Both the position numbers and the translations under genes were made by a program. Of a stretch of 64,000 nt of DNA, positions 10,091 through 22,300 are shown piece after piece; position 1 is the stretch's first letter; every line of letters begins with the position of its first letter. Where the stretch lies: positions 51,551,358 to 51,615,357 of the forward strand of contig CM055315.2 in the NCBI GenBank assembly GCA_029255685.2, read 5' to 3'. The notes beneath the pieces were generated by a model. It was not told the origin of the DNA. It did not search any database and worked only from the letters and a program-made list of their open reading frames with translations. Origin of the DNA: Silene conica (lineage: Eukaryota > Streptophyta > Magnoliopsida > Caryophyllales > Caryophyllaceae).

Positions 10091-13000
10091 ATGGCTGGTG
10101 AAGACCCAATGTCAAGTGCCAAGCTAGCACGTGAATCCTGGCTAAAAGCCTTCATGGACTCCATGAATCAGTCAACTAGACTGAGGAATGATGGGTCAAA
10201 CTTCTCTGACTGGGAGGCAGCACTACGGAATGCTGCCATTGCTGACGGAAAGCTTAAGTTTTTAACTGAGCCCATTCCAGCACACCCAGGAACTGGAGCT
10301 AGAGCCAACGATGTTCGCGCTCATAGCGACTTCGTCATGGAACCGGGTGCGATAAAGAACGTACTCATATATGCAATGGAATCTAATTTGCAAAGACGCT
10401 TCATAACCCATGGTGCAAACAAGATTTTAACCACGCTCACTAACGAATTCTCCAAGGCTCCGAGAATCGTTTCTTATGAGCATACCTGTCGCTTCTTTGA
10501 GGCGAAACTCCAGAAGGGCCAAGCTGTTAGCCCACATATTCTTCACATGATTGAGAATATCGAGAAACTGGAGGCCCTAAACTGCAAGATCAGTGAGAAC
10601 ATAATTGTTGATCGCATGCTTAATTCGCTTCATGATGGGTTCGCCCTCTTTAGGGCCAACTACTACATGAACGACATGAAGAAGACTCCCCATGAGCTCC
10701 ACTCCCTTCTCGTACAGACTGAGAAGGATCTAAAGTTGAGTGGGATTCTAAAGCAGGATGTTCTCATGATCTCAAGTAAGGGAAAAGGTAAAGGGAAGGC
10801 TAAAGCTCAGAGCGACCTAGCGGTAGGTAGGCCCAGGTTCAAGAAACCAGGATTTGCTAAGAGTGGGCCTGGTGAGTCGAGTAACTCACAAGGCAAGACA
10901 AAGAGCAAGGATACAAGCATGGAATGTCACCATTGCCACAAGACTGGGCATTGGAGGCGCTCATGCCCCGTGTATCGCGAGGACATTAAAGCAGGCCGTG
11001 TTACTCCTGTTGGTATGTCTTCTTCTTCTTTTATTCACATGATTGAGATTAACCATGCAAGTTGCGGAACTTGGGTACTTGATACTGGTTGTGGTTCTCA
11101 TCTATGTAATCATGTGCAGGGCCTCCGAAACCAAGAACCCCTAATCAAGGGTGAGGTGGATCTGCGTGTCGGGAATAGAGCACGTGTGGCTGCAGTCTCG
11201 AAGGGAACATACGTGATCCAGCTTCCAAGTGGATTCGAGTTATTTTTATATAACTGTTATTATGTTCCTAGTTTGTCCAAAAACATTATTTCAGTTTCTG
11301 CACTTGACAAACTTGGCTTTTCATTTGTAATAGAGAATAATAGCTGTATTTTCTCCTTACACAATATGATATATGGCAAGGCAGTTTCCATGAATGGAAT
11401 TTATGTTTTAGATCAAACCACCGAGATATTACATGTGAATAATAAAAGAATAAAGGTAGGTGACAAAGATCAAACTTACCTATGGCATTGTCGTATGGGA
11501 CACATAAATGAGAAACGCGTAAAATAGCTCATACAGAATGGAGCTATTTCGCCCTTTGATTTCGAATCATATGGCACGTGTGAATCATGTCTCATCGGCA
11601 AAATGACTCGTATTTCCTTCAAAGGTGTTGGAATGCGCGCTGCCGACCTATTAGGACTCATACATACCGACGTATGTGGCCCTATGTCGATCAACGCACG
11701 AGAAGGCTATAGGTATTTCATCACTTTCACGGATGATTTGAGTAGATATGGCTATGTCTACTTGATGAAACATAAAAGTGAATCCTTTGACAAGTTCAAA
11801 GAATACCAGAATCGGGTACAGAACCAGCTGGGTAGAAAGATTAAAGCACTACGCTCGGATCGTGGTGGTGAGTATCTTTCACGCGAGTTTGATCAACACC
11901 TAAAAGACTGTGGGATCGTGCTACAGTTGACTCCACCTGGAACACCACAATTAAATGGTGTGTCCGAACGGAGAAATCGAACTTTACTTGATATGGTTCG
12001 ATCCATGATGAGTCACACCGTTGTGCCTGATTCATTGTGGGGCTATGCTCTTTTGTCGGCCGCTCTAATACTTAAACGAAGTCCGTCTAAAGCTGTTGAC
12101 AAGACTCCATTCGAGTTATGGAAGGGAACGGTCCCTAACTTGTCCTTTATTCGGGTTTGGGGCTGCGAGGCTTATGTCAAGTGGAGACACGAGGATAAGC
12201 TCGGCCCGCGATCGGTCAAGACATACTTTATAGGCTATCCAAAGGGAACGTTTGATCATTACTTCTACTCGCCTACCGAACAACGTGTTTTTGTTGCGGC
12301 TAGTGCGACGTTCTTAGAGAAAGAATTTCTTGAGAACAAGTCGAGTAATAGAACCTTCGAGTTATCGGAGGTTCAAGAACCAACTACCGAGCAACCATTG
12401 GAGGAAACAGTACCTTCAACCGAGGCTGCGGTAGATATCCCTGAGGAACCTAGGAGGTCAGGAAGAGTCTCTATTCCACCGGACAGATACATTGGTATGG
12501 TCGAGGAACACGATACAGATGACGTCTTACTCCTAGAGGGTAATGAACCCACAACCTATAAAGGTGCCATGACCAGTTCTGACTCAAAGCTATGGCTAGA
12601 AGCCATGCAATCCGAGATGGACTCCATGTATGAGAACAACGTGTGGGATCTTGTGGACCTACATGCAAAGGTACGTCCCCTTCAATGCAAATGGCTTTAC
12701 AAGATAAAGCATGCCGTGGAAGGACAACAAGATATCCATAAGGCTAGACTAGTTGCTAAAGGTTTCACCCAAGTGCCAGGCTTGCACTACGATGAGATCT
12801 TTGCACCCGTAGTCATGCTACGTTCCATTCGGATTATCTTAGCGATCGCCGCATTTCATGACTATGAAATATGGCAAATGGACGTTAAAACCGCCTTCTT
12901 AAACGGTCATTTGGAGGAAGAGTTGTACATGGTACAACCCGAGGGTTTTATCGATCCAGCACATCCTAAGAAAGTTTGCAAGCTTAAGCGTTCCATCTAT

Positions 13001-14122
13001 GGACTTAAGCAAGCATCCCGGAGTTGGAATCATCGCTTCGACCAAGTGATAAAAGAGAATGGATTTGTTCGATCAGTCGAGGAACCATGTCTCTATATCA
13101 AGTCGAGTGGGAGTAAGATTGTATTCCTAGTACTGTATGTCGATGACATACTCTTGATTGGGAATGACATACCTCTCTTATCTTCGGTTAAAGCATGGTT
13201 GAAAAACCATTTCCAGATGAAAGATCTGGGAGAGGCACAAAGAATTTAGGGCATCCGTATCTACAGGGATAGATCACGACGGATGTTGTCTCTCAGTCAG
13301 GAGTCTTATATAGAGAAGATTCTGGAGAGATTCAGTATGACGAACTCCAAGAAGGGGTTCCTTCCCATGACTCCTAGGCTTCACTTGAGCAAGACTCAAG
13401 AAGCTAAGTCAGTGGAAGAGAAAGAGCGCATGAGTCGGATTCCTTATGCCTCGGCAATAGGATCGATCATGTATGCCATGATATGCACACGTCCAGACGT
13501 TGCATATGCATTGAGTATGACCAGTCGATTCCAAGCTCATCCAGGTGAACCACACTGGATGGCCGTGAAAAACATTCTTAAGTACCTACGGAGGACTAAA
13601 GATTGGGGATTGACTTATGGAGGCGACTCAACGCTCTGCGCCACGGGTTACGCAGATGCTAGCTTCCAAACAGATCGAGATGACTCGAAATCTCAGTCTG
13701 GATTTGTCTTTACTCTTAATGGCGCTGCTGTCAGCTGGAAAAGTTCTAAACAAAGTGTTACAGCAGATTCTACGACTGAGTCCGAGTACTATGCCGCCTC
13801 AGAAGCAGCTAAGGAAGCAATATGGATGCGTCAATTCTTACAAGGACTATCAGTAGTGCCTAGTTCGAATGACCCAATCACCCTCTATTGTGACAATAGC
13901 GGTGCCATCTTCCAAGCTAAGGAGCATAAGTCTAGCAGCAAGGCTAGGCATGTACAACGGAAAGCTCATCTAATCAGAGATTACGTGGAGCAAAAGGAGA
14001 TTTTTATTGAAAAGATCGCTACGGATGACAACATAGCTGATCCTCTCACAAAAGCATTACCACGTGATAAGCAAGAAGGGCACATTCATTCCATGGGAAT
14101 TGGATGTGTTCCTAAGTTGTAG
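10091..14122 (+). pseudogene. copia gag-pol polyprotein with two in-frame amber codons
   Basis: One frame runs from Met 10091 to the TAG at 14120 and is interrupted only by TAG at 11525-11527 and TAG at 13247-13249. Domains in order: gag (about residues 1-230); CCHC knuckle (CX2CX4HX4C, residues 279-292); protease DTG at residue 331; integrase with an HHCC region that the first TAG interrupts, and a DDE triad at D 11669, D 11858 and E 11966 (last spacing DX35E). Reverse transcriptase with YVDD at 13136-13147 follows, then RNase H with TTESEYYA. The second TAG replaces a residue in the conserved LGI-type stretch of RT, where Leu is usual. Apart from the ambers, motifs are intact. The element may have been mobilised in trans or have decayed after insertion. 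Confidence 0.9.
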
Positions 14123-14984
14123 TACTCTTTTATGAATTCATGTAATAATTCATTTTCTCGTGTACTCTATTCAACCTTATTGTTATGATATAAAATGTTT
14201 TGTTTCTCATGTGGAATTGTACGCCAATTTTGAACACCACAAAGTGAACTGATTAACATTACATCGTTTTGGTCCTTGATTACCCACTTGAGCTGATAAC
14301 TCAGGTAATCATTTTGTGACGTTGGTTGATGGTGGGTTCAACGAGCCATAAGTCACGTGGATGACTGACCAATCACAAAGGCGAGTTATACGGATATCTC
14401 GTAGGACACCCCGTGACATCGTTATGGAGTCCTAAATGTTTTATAACATTGGGTGCCAGGTCGTGGATAGGACCTCCATAGTGTTCCTTAGAGTCGAGTC
14501 TTTTGACTTTCAACTGTTTCTTGAGATTAAGACAGATTTTGGGTAACTTTGGTTTCTTTCCCACGGTCACCGTAACAGGGGCCAAGAGGATTTTTTCTGG
14601 GTTATTTCATGCTGGGCGATATCGGCAGGATTCGATTTGAGGGAAATATCCAAACCCTTATCAGGATTTTATCATTTCTCAGGGCCACTCGAGGAGTAGT
14701 AACTGAAATGCATGGCCATGCTCGAATACAGATTCGTTTTATCAGTTAAGTTACTCTCTAGTCGGGGAAACCACTCTTGATACAGATCGCTTGTGAGATA
14801 CGACCTTTGCGAATGCGGATTTGCAAATTGTCTTACATTGAGTGGGAGAAATTTTAAAAGGATATGAGATTCGGTTATCGCACCTACACTTGTACGGACA
14901 AGTGGGAGTTTGTTGGAGATTGTGTCCTCCACATGTAGTGTGATAACGTCATTGAACATACCCTTGTACGGACAAGTGGGAGAT
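14123..14984 (+). other. copia 3' region with two polypurine tracts
   Basis: Non-coding. The functional polypurine tract AAGTGGGAGAT ends at 14984. A near copy of the phrase TTGTACGGACAAGTGGGAG also lies at about 14890-14908 and is followed by TGTTGGAGATTGTGTCCT, which resembles an LTR start. See findings. Confidence 0.75.
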
Positions 14985-15982
14985 TGTTGGGGCTGGTGTC
15001 CTTGACAATTAAGTACAATGACTTATTAAATCTCTTTAAGGATCACAAGGGCATACTTTTGTATTATTACCAGTTGATCCACGTTTATCAATAACGATTG
15101 GCTTGCTAGATAAGTTTGACGTTATTGTCATACGGATGGCGGTGATCAACTGGTCCCTATACGTCACACCTATAGGACACGTTTGAGAGATGTGAAGGTA
15201 TGAAAATACAGTCACATTTTGCCGGATATGACTAAACGGTTAGTCAGAGGTATTGACTATTAAATTAGTCAATAAGATGTTGAGATTATTATTTAATACG
15301 GATTAAATAATTTTAGCTAATACGGATTACATGATTAATTCGTAAATTAAATATAAACGGTTATATTTAATTAAATATTGTATTCGCGTATTAATATAAA
15401 CAGTTATATTAATTTGGGTAATTATACAATATCGTATTTTGTCAGACCATTATTAATATATCGACTGTATTAATATCTGATAACATGTTACGATTTATAA
15501 TTATAAACCCGCGAATTATATTTAAGCAATTGGGTCGAATCACGCATTAGGATAAGGTAAGAGTGGAAAGCCCACTCCTACCCAAACCCTATTTCGGCCG
15601 AATCCTAGGGCTACATAAGGAGAGTCCTTCTCCTTATGTAGACGACTCTTGGTGCACTGTTAAATCATCTCAAGGTCAAATTAGGGTTTTGAGACATTCT
15701 TTTCCCAAAACCTCAGATCTCACATCTAAAACTCAAAAGGCTCTCCCTATATTGCAAGGCAATTGGAGAGGATTTCTAGCACACGCGGCCACGTCTCAAA
15801 CTAAGTCTTGGGTGCAAGTTATAGGAGGGAATTTGCATTAATTCCTGTTCTTAGGCCTTTTGCGCGAGGACTAAAGGTTGTACTTCTTATCTCATGCTTT
15901 TTAATCTTATGACGATATTCACGATTGTATTTTTCATTATAATCCTGCAATTAAAGGGCGAATACGCGTTTTATTCCCCACA
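14985..15982 (+). repeat. copia 3' LTR
   Basis: 998 bp, same ends as the 5' LTR. The only difference I noticed is C at 15323 against T at 7680. Confidence 0.95.
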
Positions 15983-16534
15983 AAAAAAGCCCCTGTAGCA
16001 GTAATATCTACTAGACCACAGGTGTTTAGACAATCTATAAATGCCTCCATATCTTCATCTTTAATTGTGCCCCTTAGCCTTTCATCTGGAGATATGACAG
16101 TATTGAAGTCTCCTATACTACTGCCCATGGCAAATCACTAGAGGCAGCAATAGTTATCAAATTCTGCCACAGATCAATCCTATCTTTCCCTTCATTAAAA
16201 GCATAGACAACAGTGTACAAAAATTCCTTGTGTGTAACCTTGCAGATGACTTTGGTGTGAATGAATTGAGGATCATACATCAAGACAGTAACATCAAAAC
16301 TAGCTGGCTGCCATAGGACCCACACCCTACCTCCTTTATGTAGGCTACTATTAGTAGTCACACACCATCCTTACAACATTTTCTGAGAAATATTACTCAC
16401 ATTTCCTCCATGAATTTTAGTTTCTAACAGACCAAACAACTTGGCCTCATTATTATGAATAAAACTTTTAACTAAATTTTGCTTATTTACATTGTTTAGG
16501 CCCCTTACATTCCGGAAACCTAGATTATTCATGA
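15983..16534 (-). pseudogene. LINE ORF2, N-terminal APE-type endonuclease (broken)
   Basis: ORF2 probably starts at Met 16532. Its ATG overlaps the TAA that ends ORF1 (16525-16527) in an ATGAATAA arrangement, which suggests stop-restart translation. Motifs: FRNVRGLN (usual form WNVRGLN), LLETK with the catalytic Glu, and GDFN near 16100. A TAA interrupts the frame near 16371, and an apparent 2-base TA insertion just before GDFN (about 16105) shifts it. The reading then continues through VDITATGAFF into the copia target site. The nuclease would nick target DNA to prime reverse transcription; this copy cannot encode it whole. Confidence 0.85.
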
Positions 16535-17685
16535 GGTATAGGAATAGTAGAGGTACCATTATCAACACTCATGTCCCAAGACTGCACTGGAGATAAAGGT
16601 ATCCCTGATTGCCCTTTATATGGTGAATTTGTCTGTTGTCTAGCAGGTTGTCCAGTTTGTACTTCTTTCAGATTTGCTGGTGTATTCTTTGATACTGTGC
16701 CTCTAGATAGAGCAGGAAATTCTTGCTCTGATAACACTGGTTGAGGCTTCTGGATTGGTTTCCACACTTTCTTTGGACCATTGGTATGTTTCACACTCTG
16801 CATTCTCCTACAAGTCTTCCCTTCATGGCCAAGTCCTTTACAGTGTTCACATTGTAAAGGTTTCCATTCATACTCAATTTTTACCACTACAATCATTCCA
16901 TGCTCATCTTTAAATTTAACTGTTGTAGGAAATGCTTGCCCTACTTTCAGTTCAATCATAATTCTCGGAAAGCCCAATCTGGTCTTTGATTCTGTTGCTA
17001 CAGCAGATTTCACATAGGTTCCAACCATACCTGCTATTGTAGGGAGGCACTTTCCCTAGAACTTGAGGGGTAGATCATGTAGACGTACCCATGCTGGCAC
17101 CACTTTGATTTCCTCCTTCAACAAATCTATGTTCTCCTGCCATTCCTTCACAATTAAAGGTTTATTGTCAAACATGTGGTATCCTGCATTAAGAACAGTG
17201 TCTTTCCCTTTCATGTCCTTAAATCTCACCATGAATATCCCATTAGGAAGGAACGAGACCTTGTCTATACCATGTTTGCCCCATATTCTATGCACAAACC
17301 CATTTAAAACCTCCCAAGGAGGGTTAGCACCAATCACAAAACAATAAACAGCCTGACTCCAATACTCAATTTCCTCTTTGGTGTCCTCTACTGTAAATTG
17401 AAATAACTCTGCCTCTTGTTCAATGTCTGGTTCATTCTCAGATTCAGTTAGGTTGACAATCTCTGTTCTTTTCTTCCTCCTATTTGTTACAAGAGTAAAA
17501 TTTTCCTCAGGGTTCTCTTCATCAGTGAATGATAGGCCAGGTATAGGATTGACCTCATGCATAGCTTTCGTACGTAAAATATCCTCTTCTCCAGGCCCAT
17601 GTTGTTTACCCTTGCCAAGACTACTTTTATTTCTAGTATTGCTAGGATTTTGTGTTTTTGGTGATGATGAACGTGAACGAGCCAT
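16525..17685 (-). pseudogene. LINE ORF1 nucleic-acid-binding protein with one amber codon
   Basis: Starts at Met 17685 with a Ser/Lys/Arg-rich N-terminus. An acidic stretch follows, then a domain like the DUF4283 domain of plant L1 ORF1 proteins, and a zinc knuckle (CEHCKGLGHEGKTC). A Pro/Gln-rich tail ends at TAA 16525. One in-frame stop, TAG (plus-strand CTA at 17056-17058), stands where the motif LPLKFWGK expects Trp, so a TGG-to-TAG change is likely. The upstream segment to about 17783 is a short 5' UTR. ORF1 proteins of this type bind the LINE RNA. Confidence 0.85.
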
Positions 17686-17783
17686 GATTGAAGAACAAGA
17701 TTTGCCCTAGGAAAATGACGGTGATCGTGTGACAATCGCCTTCATGCAGTCATTGCTAGGGTTTTTTTTCTTTGGTAAACGAT

Positions 17784-18738
17784 GCATTTGCATATTCTTG
17801 TTATTGCATTACTTATTATTGTGTTATCCTTCTCAACCGCGAGGTTGACAGTGTATTCGTGTTCACCTACAATGATCCTGAATGGGGAGTAGATATTTCA
17901 GGTCAAAGACAAGAGAACTAGGCTGGGCATGGATGAGAGACAAGGATTGGAGGGTGTTCATTCACAGTTCGGTTCACCGAACCTCATATTTAATATGGTT
18001 CGCACACGGTTCGGTTTGGCAAAACACCGAACCTAAACCGCACCGTTCCTAACGGTTATTTGCGGTTCGGTTAACCACTTTAAACGGTTATTTGCGGTTC
18101 AGTTAGCGGTTAACCTATAAACATGCTAAATATACTTTTTCTTTAGTTTTCTAGATTTTTATCTAGTAGTTCAATTAAATTTGTAATATTTAATTATATT
18201 CAACAATAAAGTTAATAAGTAAAACTTAAATATTAATCATTTTAACCATTTTTGAATCTTGAAACACTTTTTAATTAAACAAAAGAACAATTTTTTAAAT
18301 AATTTTAATTTTTTTCCTTACTTTTTTGTGAACGGTTCGGTTCGCGGTTAACCTCATTTCTAAAATTGCGAACCTCAACCGAACCTTGTCCATGATAAAT
18401 TTAACGTTTCGGTTCACCGAACCGCTTTGTCAAAACGGTTCGGTTAATCGAACCTTAAAATTGTACGGTTTTTCGGTTTTTCGATTCGGTTATTGCGGTT
18501 CGGTTTATTATGAACACCCCTAGCCATAGATCACCTAGTCATATCTTGTAATAGAACTCATGATACTTTTCAGTGGTTTTAGTTTTGGTTTGGACATGTA
18601 ACAGTTTATCAACTTTTGTTTAATAACTTAAAGTACTTTCACTATGATTAACTACTACCCTGGTTTATCCAGGATGGTAACGGTCTTATTTACCCTGGAA
18701 GTCCTAGTTCAGGCTCCTAGGTAAATGGGGGTGTTACA
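17784..18738 (+). repeat. element C 5' LTR, 3' remnant
   Basis: From GCATTTGCATATTC at 17784 it matches the right LTR from 28333 onward, and it ends GGGGGTGTTACA at 18738. A MITE lies at 17952-18520. At that site the right LTR has GGATTGGACTTACTTAGCC, whereas the left copy lacks CTTACT. Several mismatches suggest an older insertion than copia, B or D. Confidence 0.85.
17952..18520 (+). mobile_element. MITE with GGGTGTTCAT terminal inverted repeats
   Basis: It is absent from the matching position of the other LTR, which proves insertion. Ends are GGGTGTTCAT and ATGAACACCCC. It is filled with both orientations of GGTTCGGTT/AACCGAACC and has an A+T-rich centre. No coding potential is seen. It resembles common plant MITEs of this sequence type; the superfamily is uncertain because no clean target duplication remains. 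Confidence 0.75.
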
Positions 18739-18741
18739 AAG

Positions 18742-18753
18742 TGGTATCAGAGC
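18742..18753 (+). promoter_or_regulatory. element C primer binding site (tRNA-Met type)
   Basis: TGGTATCAGAGC, three bases after the LTR end. Confidence 0.9.
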
Positions 18754-19324
18754 GAATGATCCTCAGGCCTAAACCAAAATGACAATAATTAACATAGGAG
18801 TGTCTAAATAAAATGAACCCCGGGCTAGTAACTGTTAGGAGCCCTAGGAGTTGGGATGAGTTAGGGGCCCCCTCAAACAAAGTCACTGGCCCTTTCAGTC
18901 TAACCTGGTTACCTTGAGAGATGAAGAGTGTGGGTAGTATTCGAATAAAGAAAGACCCAAGCTAGATATGTATATGTATGTTGTACTAACATTTCAGCAG
19001 CAAGGGAATGAGGTAAGTTATGATATGAAAGATTAGTGATGATATGTATACGGTGAAGCATGAAAGTGATATTGCATGATGAGTGAAATGTATAAACTGT
19101 TATTTCTAAGCATTGACAGCATAAATGTTATATATATATGAGTTTTGAATATGACCCTGAATTATGTGATGATATGCATGCGGTTATGTGATCCCTAAGC
19201 CTTTAGGTAGACTTATGTGACCGTATGAAAGAAGTTACATGCTAGGTTATGTATGTTAGCAAGGCCAACTCAGGGTATGAGTTGACCTAGGATGCTCATA
19301 AAATTTTGTCACTTGTGTAGCAAA
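18754..19324 (+). other. element C 5' leader
   Basis: Non-coding leader between primer site and gag start. It resembles the leader of D (shared words such as ATGAACCCCGGG and a GGGGCCCCCTC segment). Nothing else is recognised. Confidence 0.6.
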
Positions 19325-22300
19325 ATGCCTCCCAGAAGAGAACCCAACACTGTTAACATATCACAAGAGGATCTCGATCGCCTACTAGCTATGAACGCCG
19401 CTCTCTTATCTACGATTGGGGCAAATACTCAATCAGATGCAACCAAAATGAGCAATAATATCTCTAGGCATAACCCCACCAAGTACGATGGGAAAGGAGC
19501 ACCAAGTTTGCTTGCGGAATGGTGCCGAGAGTTCGAGAGTATCTTCGAACTGTTGTCTGTGCCAGAATCGATGAAGGTGGACCAAGCTGTATTCTATCTG
19601 AAGGGTACAGCTAGGTTATGGTGGAATAACAATAAATAAGAGATCAAGACAGCTGCATAAGAGATTGGGTCAGAATATGTACGCTGGGAAGGTTTCAAGG
19701 GGATTTTATCCTCTAAGTTCGTGCCAGAGCATGTGAAAGGGAAGCTGAGAGCTGAGTTCGATTCTTTCAAGATGACCGAAGGGATGACTGTGGAAGCATA
19801 TCACAGTAAGTTTATGCAGCTGGCAGAGAATGTAGCTGACTTGGGCTACACATCGGAGATGTTAGCTGCTAGGTTTGAGAAAGGGCTGACCACTGATATC
19901 AAGAGAAGTTTACTGGCAACTAAGCCCACGACTGTGGAAGATATATATGAGAGGGCTGGCCAGGCGGAAAGGATCGCTGACCTGATTAAGGAAGAGGAGA
20001 AGGCCAAGGGTGACAAGAGGAAATCAGAATCTGGGGCCGAAAGCTCAGGGAATAAGAAGCCAAATAACCAGTATCGGTCATTTTTCTCCAACAGTGCACC
20101 TTGAGGAAATGGCAATCGAGGGGGGAACCGATCTACATGTGGGGCAAGTAGTGCGGCCCTTACCTGCTTCAAGTGTGGAAAAGCTGGGCATAAGCAAATC
20201 AATTGCTGGTCGGGTACTCAGAGTGCGGGAAACAGTTATAATAGGGGCAATCAGAGTGGTGGCTATAGGACACCGAATGCGAGCTACTCGGGCAACAACA
20301 GATCCGGAGGTAACAGCTACCAGCGGAATTTCAGCAACTACAATAATCAAAACCGCTAACCAGGAAATCAGAGTAGTGGTAATGGTAATTTCCAGAAGAC
20401 CCTGGCAGAGGCGAGTACACAGAGTGGAGCAGGATCAGTGAACCAGAGTGGGGCTAAGAAAAGTGGGGCTTTGTTCATGAGGGGCAAGGAGGCTGCATAG
20501 CAGGATGCACATGTTGTTACTGGTACATTTCTAGTACAATCCTTTCCTACTTTTGTTTTGTTTGATTCTGGTGCATCGCACTCTTTCATTTCTGCGGAGC
20601 ATGCTAGAATTATAAGACTTGAGGTGTATGAAATAATAGATGATTTTGTAACAATACCATCAGGAGAGTCTATATCATGTAATAGAGTCTATAGTAATGT
20701 AATGATCAAAGTGGGAGCAGTGAGTTTTGAGTCAAACCTGATAGAATTTCCTTTGGGTGGTTTTGAGGTAATTTTGGGGATGGACTGGCTGAAAAAGTAC
20801 AAGGCGTACATCGATTGTTACCAAGGGAAGATTACCTTGAGAGGACGTAAGGGGGTAAAAGTGTCTTACAAGGGGTACTCCTTGAAACCTAAGCTGAAGT
20901 TGATCACCATTAATGCCCTGAAGTCGTGTTTGAAGAGGGGTGATGAGCTGTTGTTGTGCCATGTGAGAGATTTGACTGCAGAGAAACCCCAGGCCAGTGA
21001 GATCGATGTTGTAAGAGATTTTGAAGACGTATTTCCAGAAGAAATTCCTGGGTTACCGCCAAAGAGGGATTTAGATTTTGGCATTGATCTGAAACCCGGG
21101 GCTCAGCCAATTTCTAAAGCACCTTATCGTATGGGACCTAAGGAATTGGAAGAATTGAGGAATCAGTTGGATGAGTTAGCCAACAAGGGGTATGTGAGAC
21201 CGAGTGTATCACCTTGGGGAGCGCCAGTGTTGTTTGTCAAGAAGAAGGATGGAACCATGAGGCTGTGTGTGGACTACATGGAGCTCAATAATTTGGCGAT
21301 CAAGAATATGTATCCTCTACCTCGCATCGATGATCTTTTTGATCAGTTAAGTGGGGCCGGTGTGTTTTCCATGATTGATTTGAGATCAGGGTATCATCAG
21401 CTGAGAATCAAAGATGCAGATATCCACAAGACTGCGTTCAGATCGAGGTGTGGGCATTATGAATTCGTGGTGATGCCATTTGGTTTGACTAATGCACCTG
21501 CTGTTTTCATGGAATTAATGAACAGAGTGTTTAGTCCCTATCTGGATCAGTTTGTGGTGGTGTTTATCGATGACATCTTGGTGTATTCGAAGAATAGAGA
21601 AGAGCATGCTAAGCATTTGAGCTTATTACTACAGACTTTGAGGGATCATCAATTGTATGCCAAGTTGAGTAAGTGCGAGTTTTGGCTCGAGAAAGTTGCT
21701 TTTCTAGGCCATGTGGTGTCTAAGGAGGGTGTGTCTGTCGAGCCTAGAAAGATTGAAGCCGTTTCGAAATGGGAGCAACCAAGGAATGTGGCCGACATTC
21801 GTAGTTTCTTGGGTTTGGCTGGTTACTACAGGAGATTCGTGAAGGATTTTTCGAAGATAGCTAAACCGATGACTTCATTAATGCGGAAGGAGAATAGATT
21901 TGTCTGGGATGAGAGCTGTGAGAAGGCATTCTTAGATCTGAAGGAGCGTCTAACTACAGCTCCTATCCTTGCTTTGCCAGAGGGGAGTGAGATCTTTGAA
22001 GTTTATACGGATGCATCTAAGAAAGGGCTGGGATGTGTGCTGATGCAGAATGGGAGAGTGATCGCCTATGCTTCTAGGCAACTGAAGCCCTATGAGGAGA
22101 ATTATCCGACGCACGATCTAGAGCTGGGAGCGGTGTTTTTGCACTTAAGCTGTGGCGACATTATCTTTATGGAGCCACATTTAGGTGTATTCTGATCATA
22201 AGAGCCTGAAGTACATCTATACTCAGAGGGAACTAAACATGCGCCAGAGGAGATGGATCGAGCTTATTGGGGACTACGATATGGAGATTCTGTATAAGGA

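Larger units (their letters stand above)
7342..15982 (+). mobile_element. Complete Ty1/copia LTR retrotransposon
   Basis: Two 998-bp LTRs (7342-8339 and 14985-15982) flank a leader, a single gag-pol frame and a 3' region. AAAAA at 7337-7341 and 15983-15987 is the 5-bp target duplication. Removing the element and one duplication restores the LINE endonuclease frame exactly, which confirms both ends. The order protease-integrase-RT-RNase H is Ty1/copia type. By eye the LTRs differ at one base only (T at 7680, C at 15323), so insertion was recent. I did not assign a named lineage. Confidence 0.95.
6239..17783 (-). mobile_element. L1-type non-LTR retrotransposon (LINE), split by copia and cut by Athila-1
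   Basis: The minus strand reads ORF1 (17685-16525), ORF2 endonuclease (16532-15988) and, after removal of the copia element at 7342-15982 plus one AAAAA target copy, the rest of the endonuclease and the N-terminal part of reverse transcriptase (7341 to about 6243). The LINE then stops exactly at the Athila-1 LTR end. The catalytic part of reverse transcriptase and the poly-A tail are missing and are expected to the left of Athila-1. The 5' end is near 17783, where element C's LTR sequence begins. Both ORFs carry stops or frameshifts. Confidence 0.85.
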
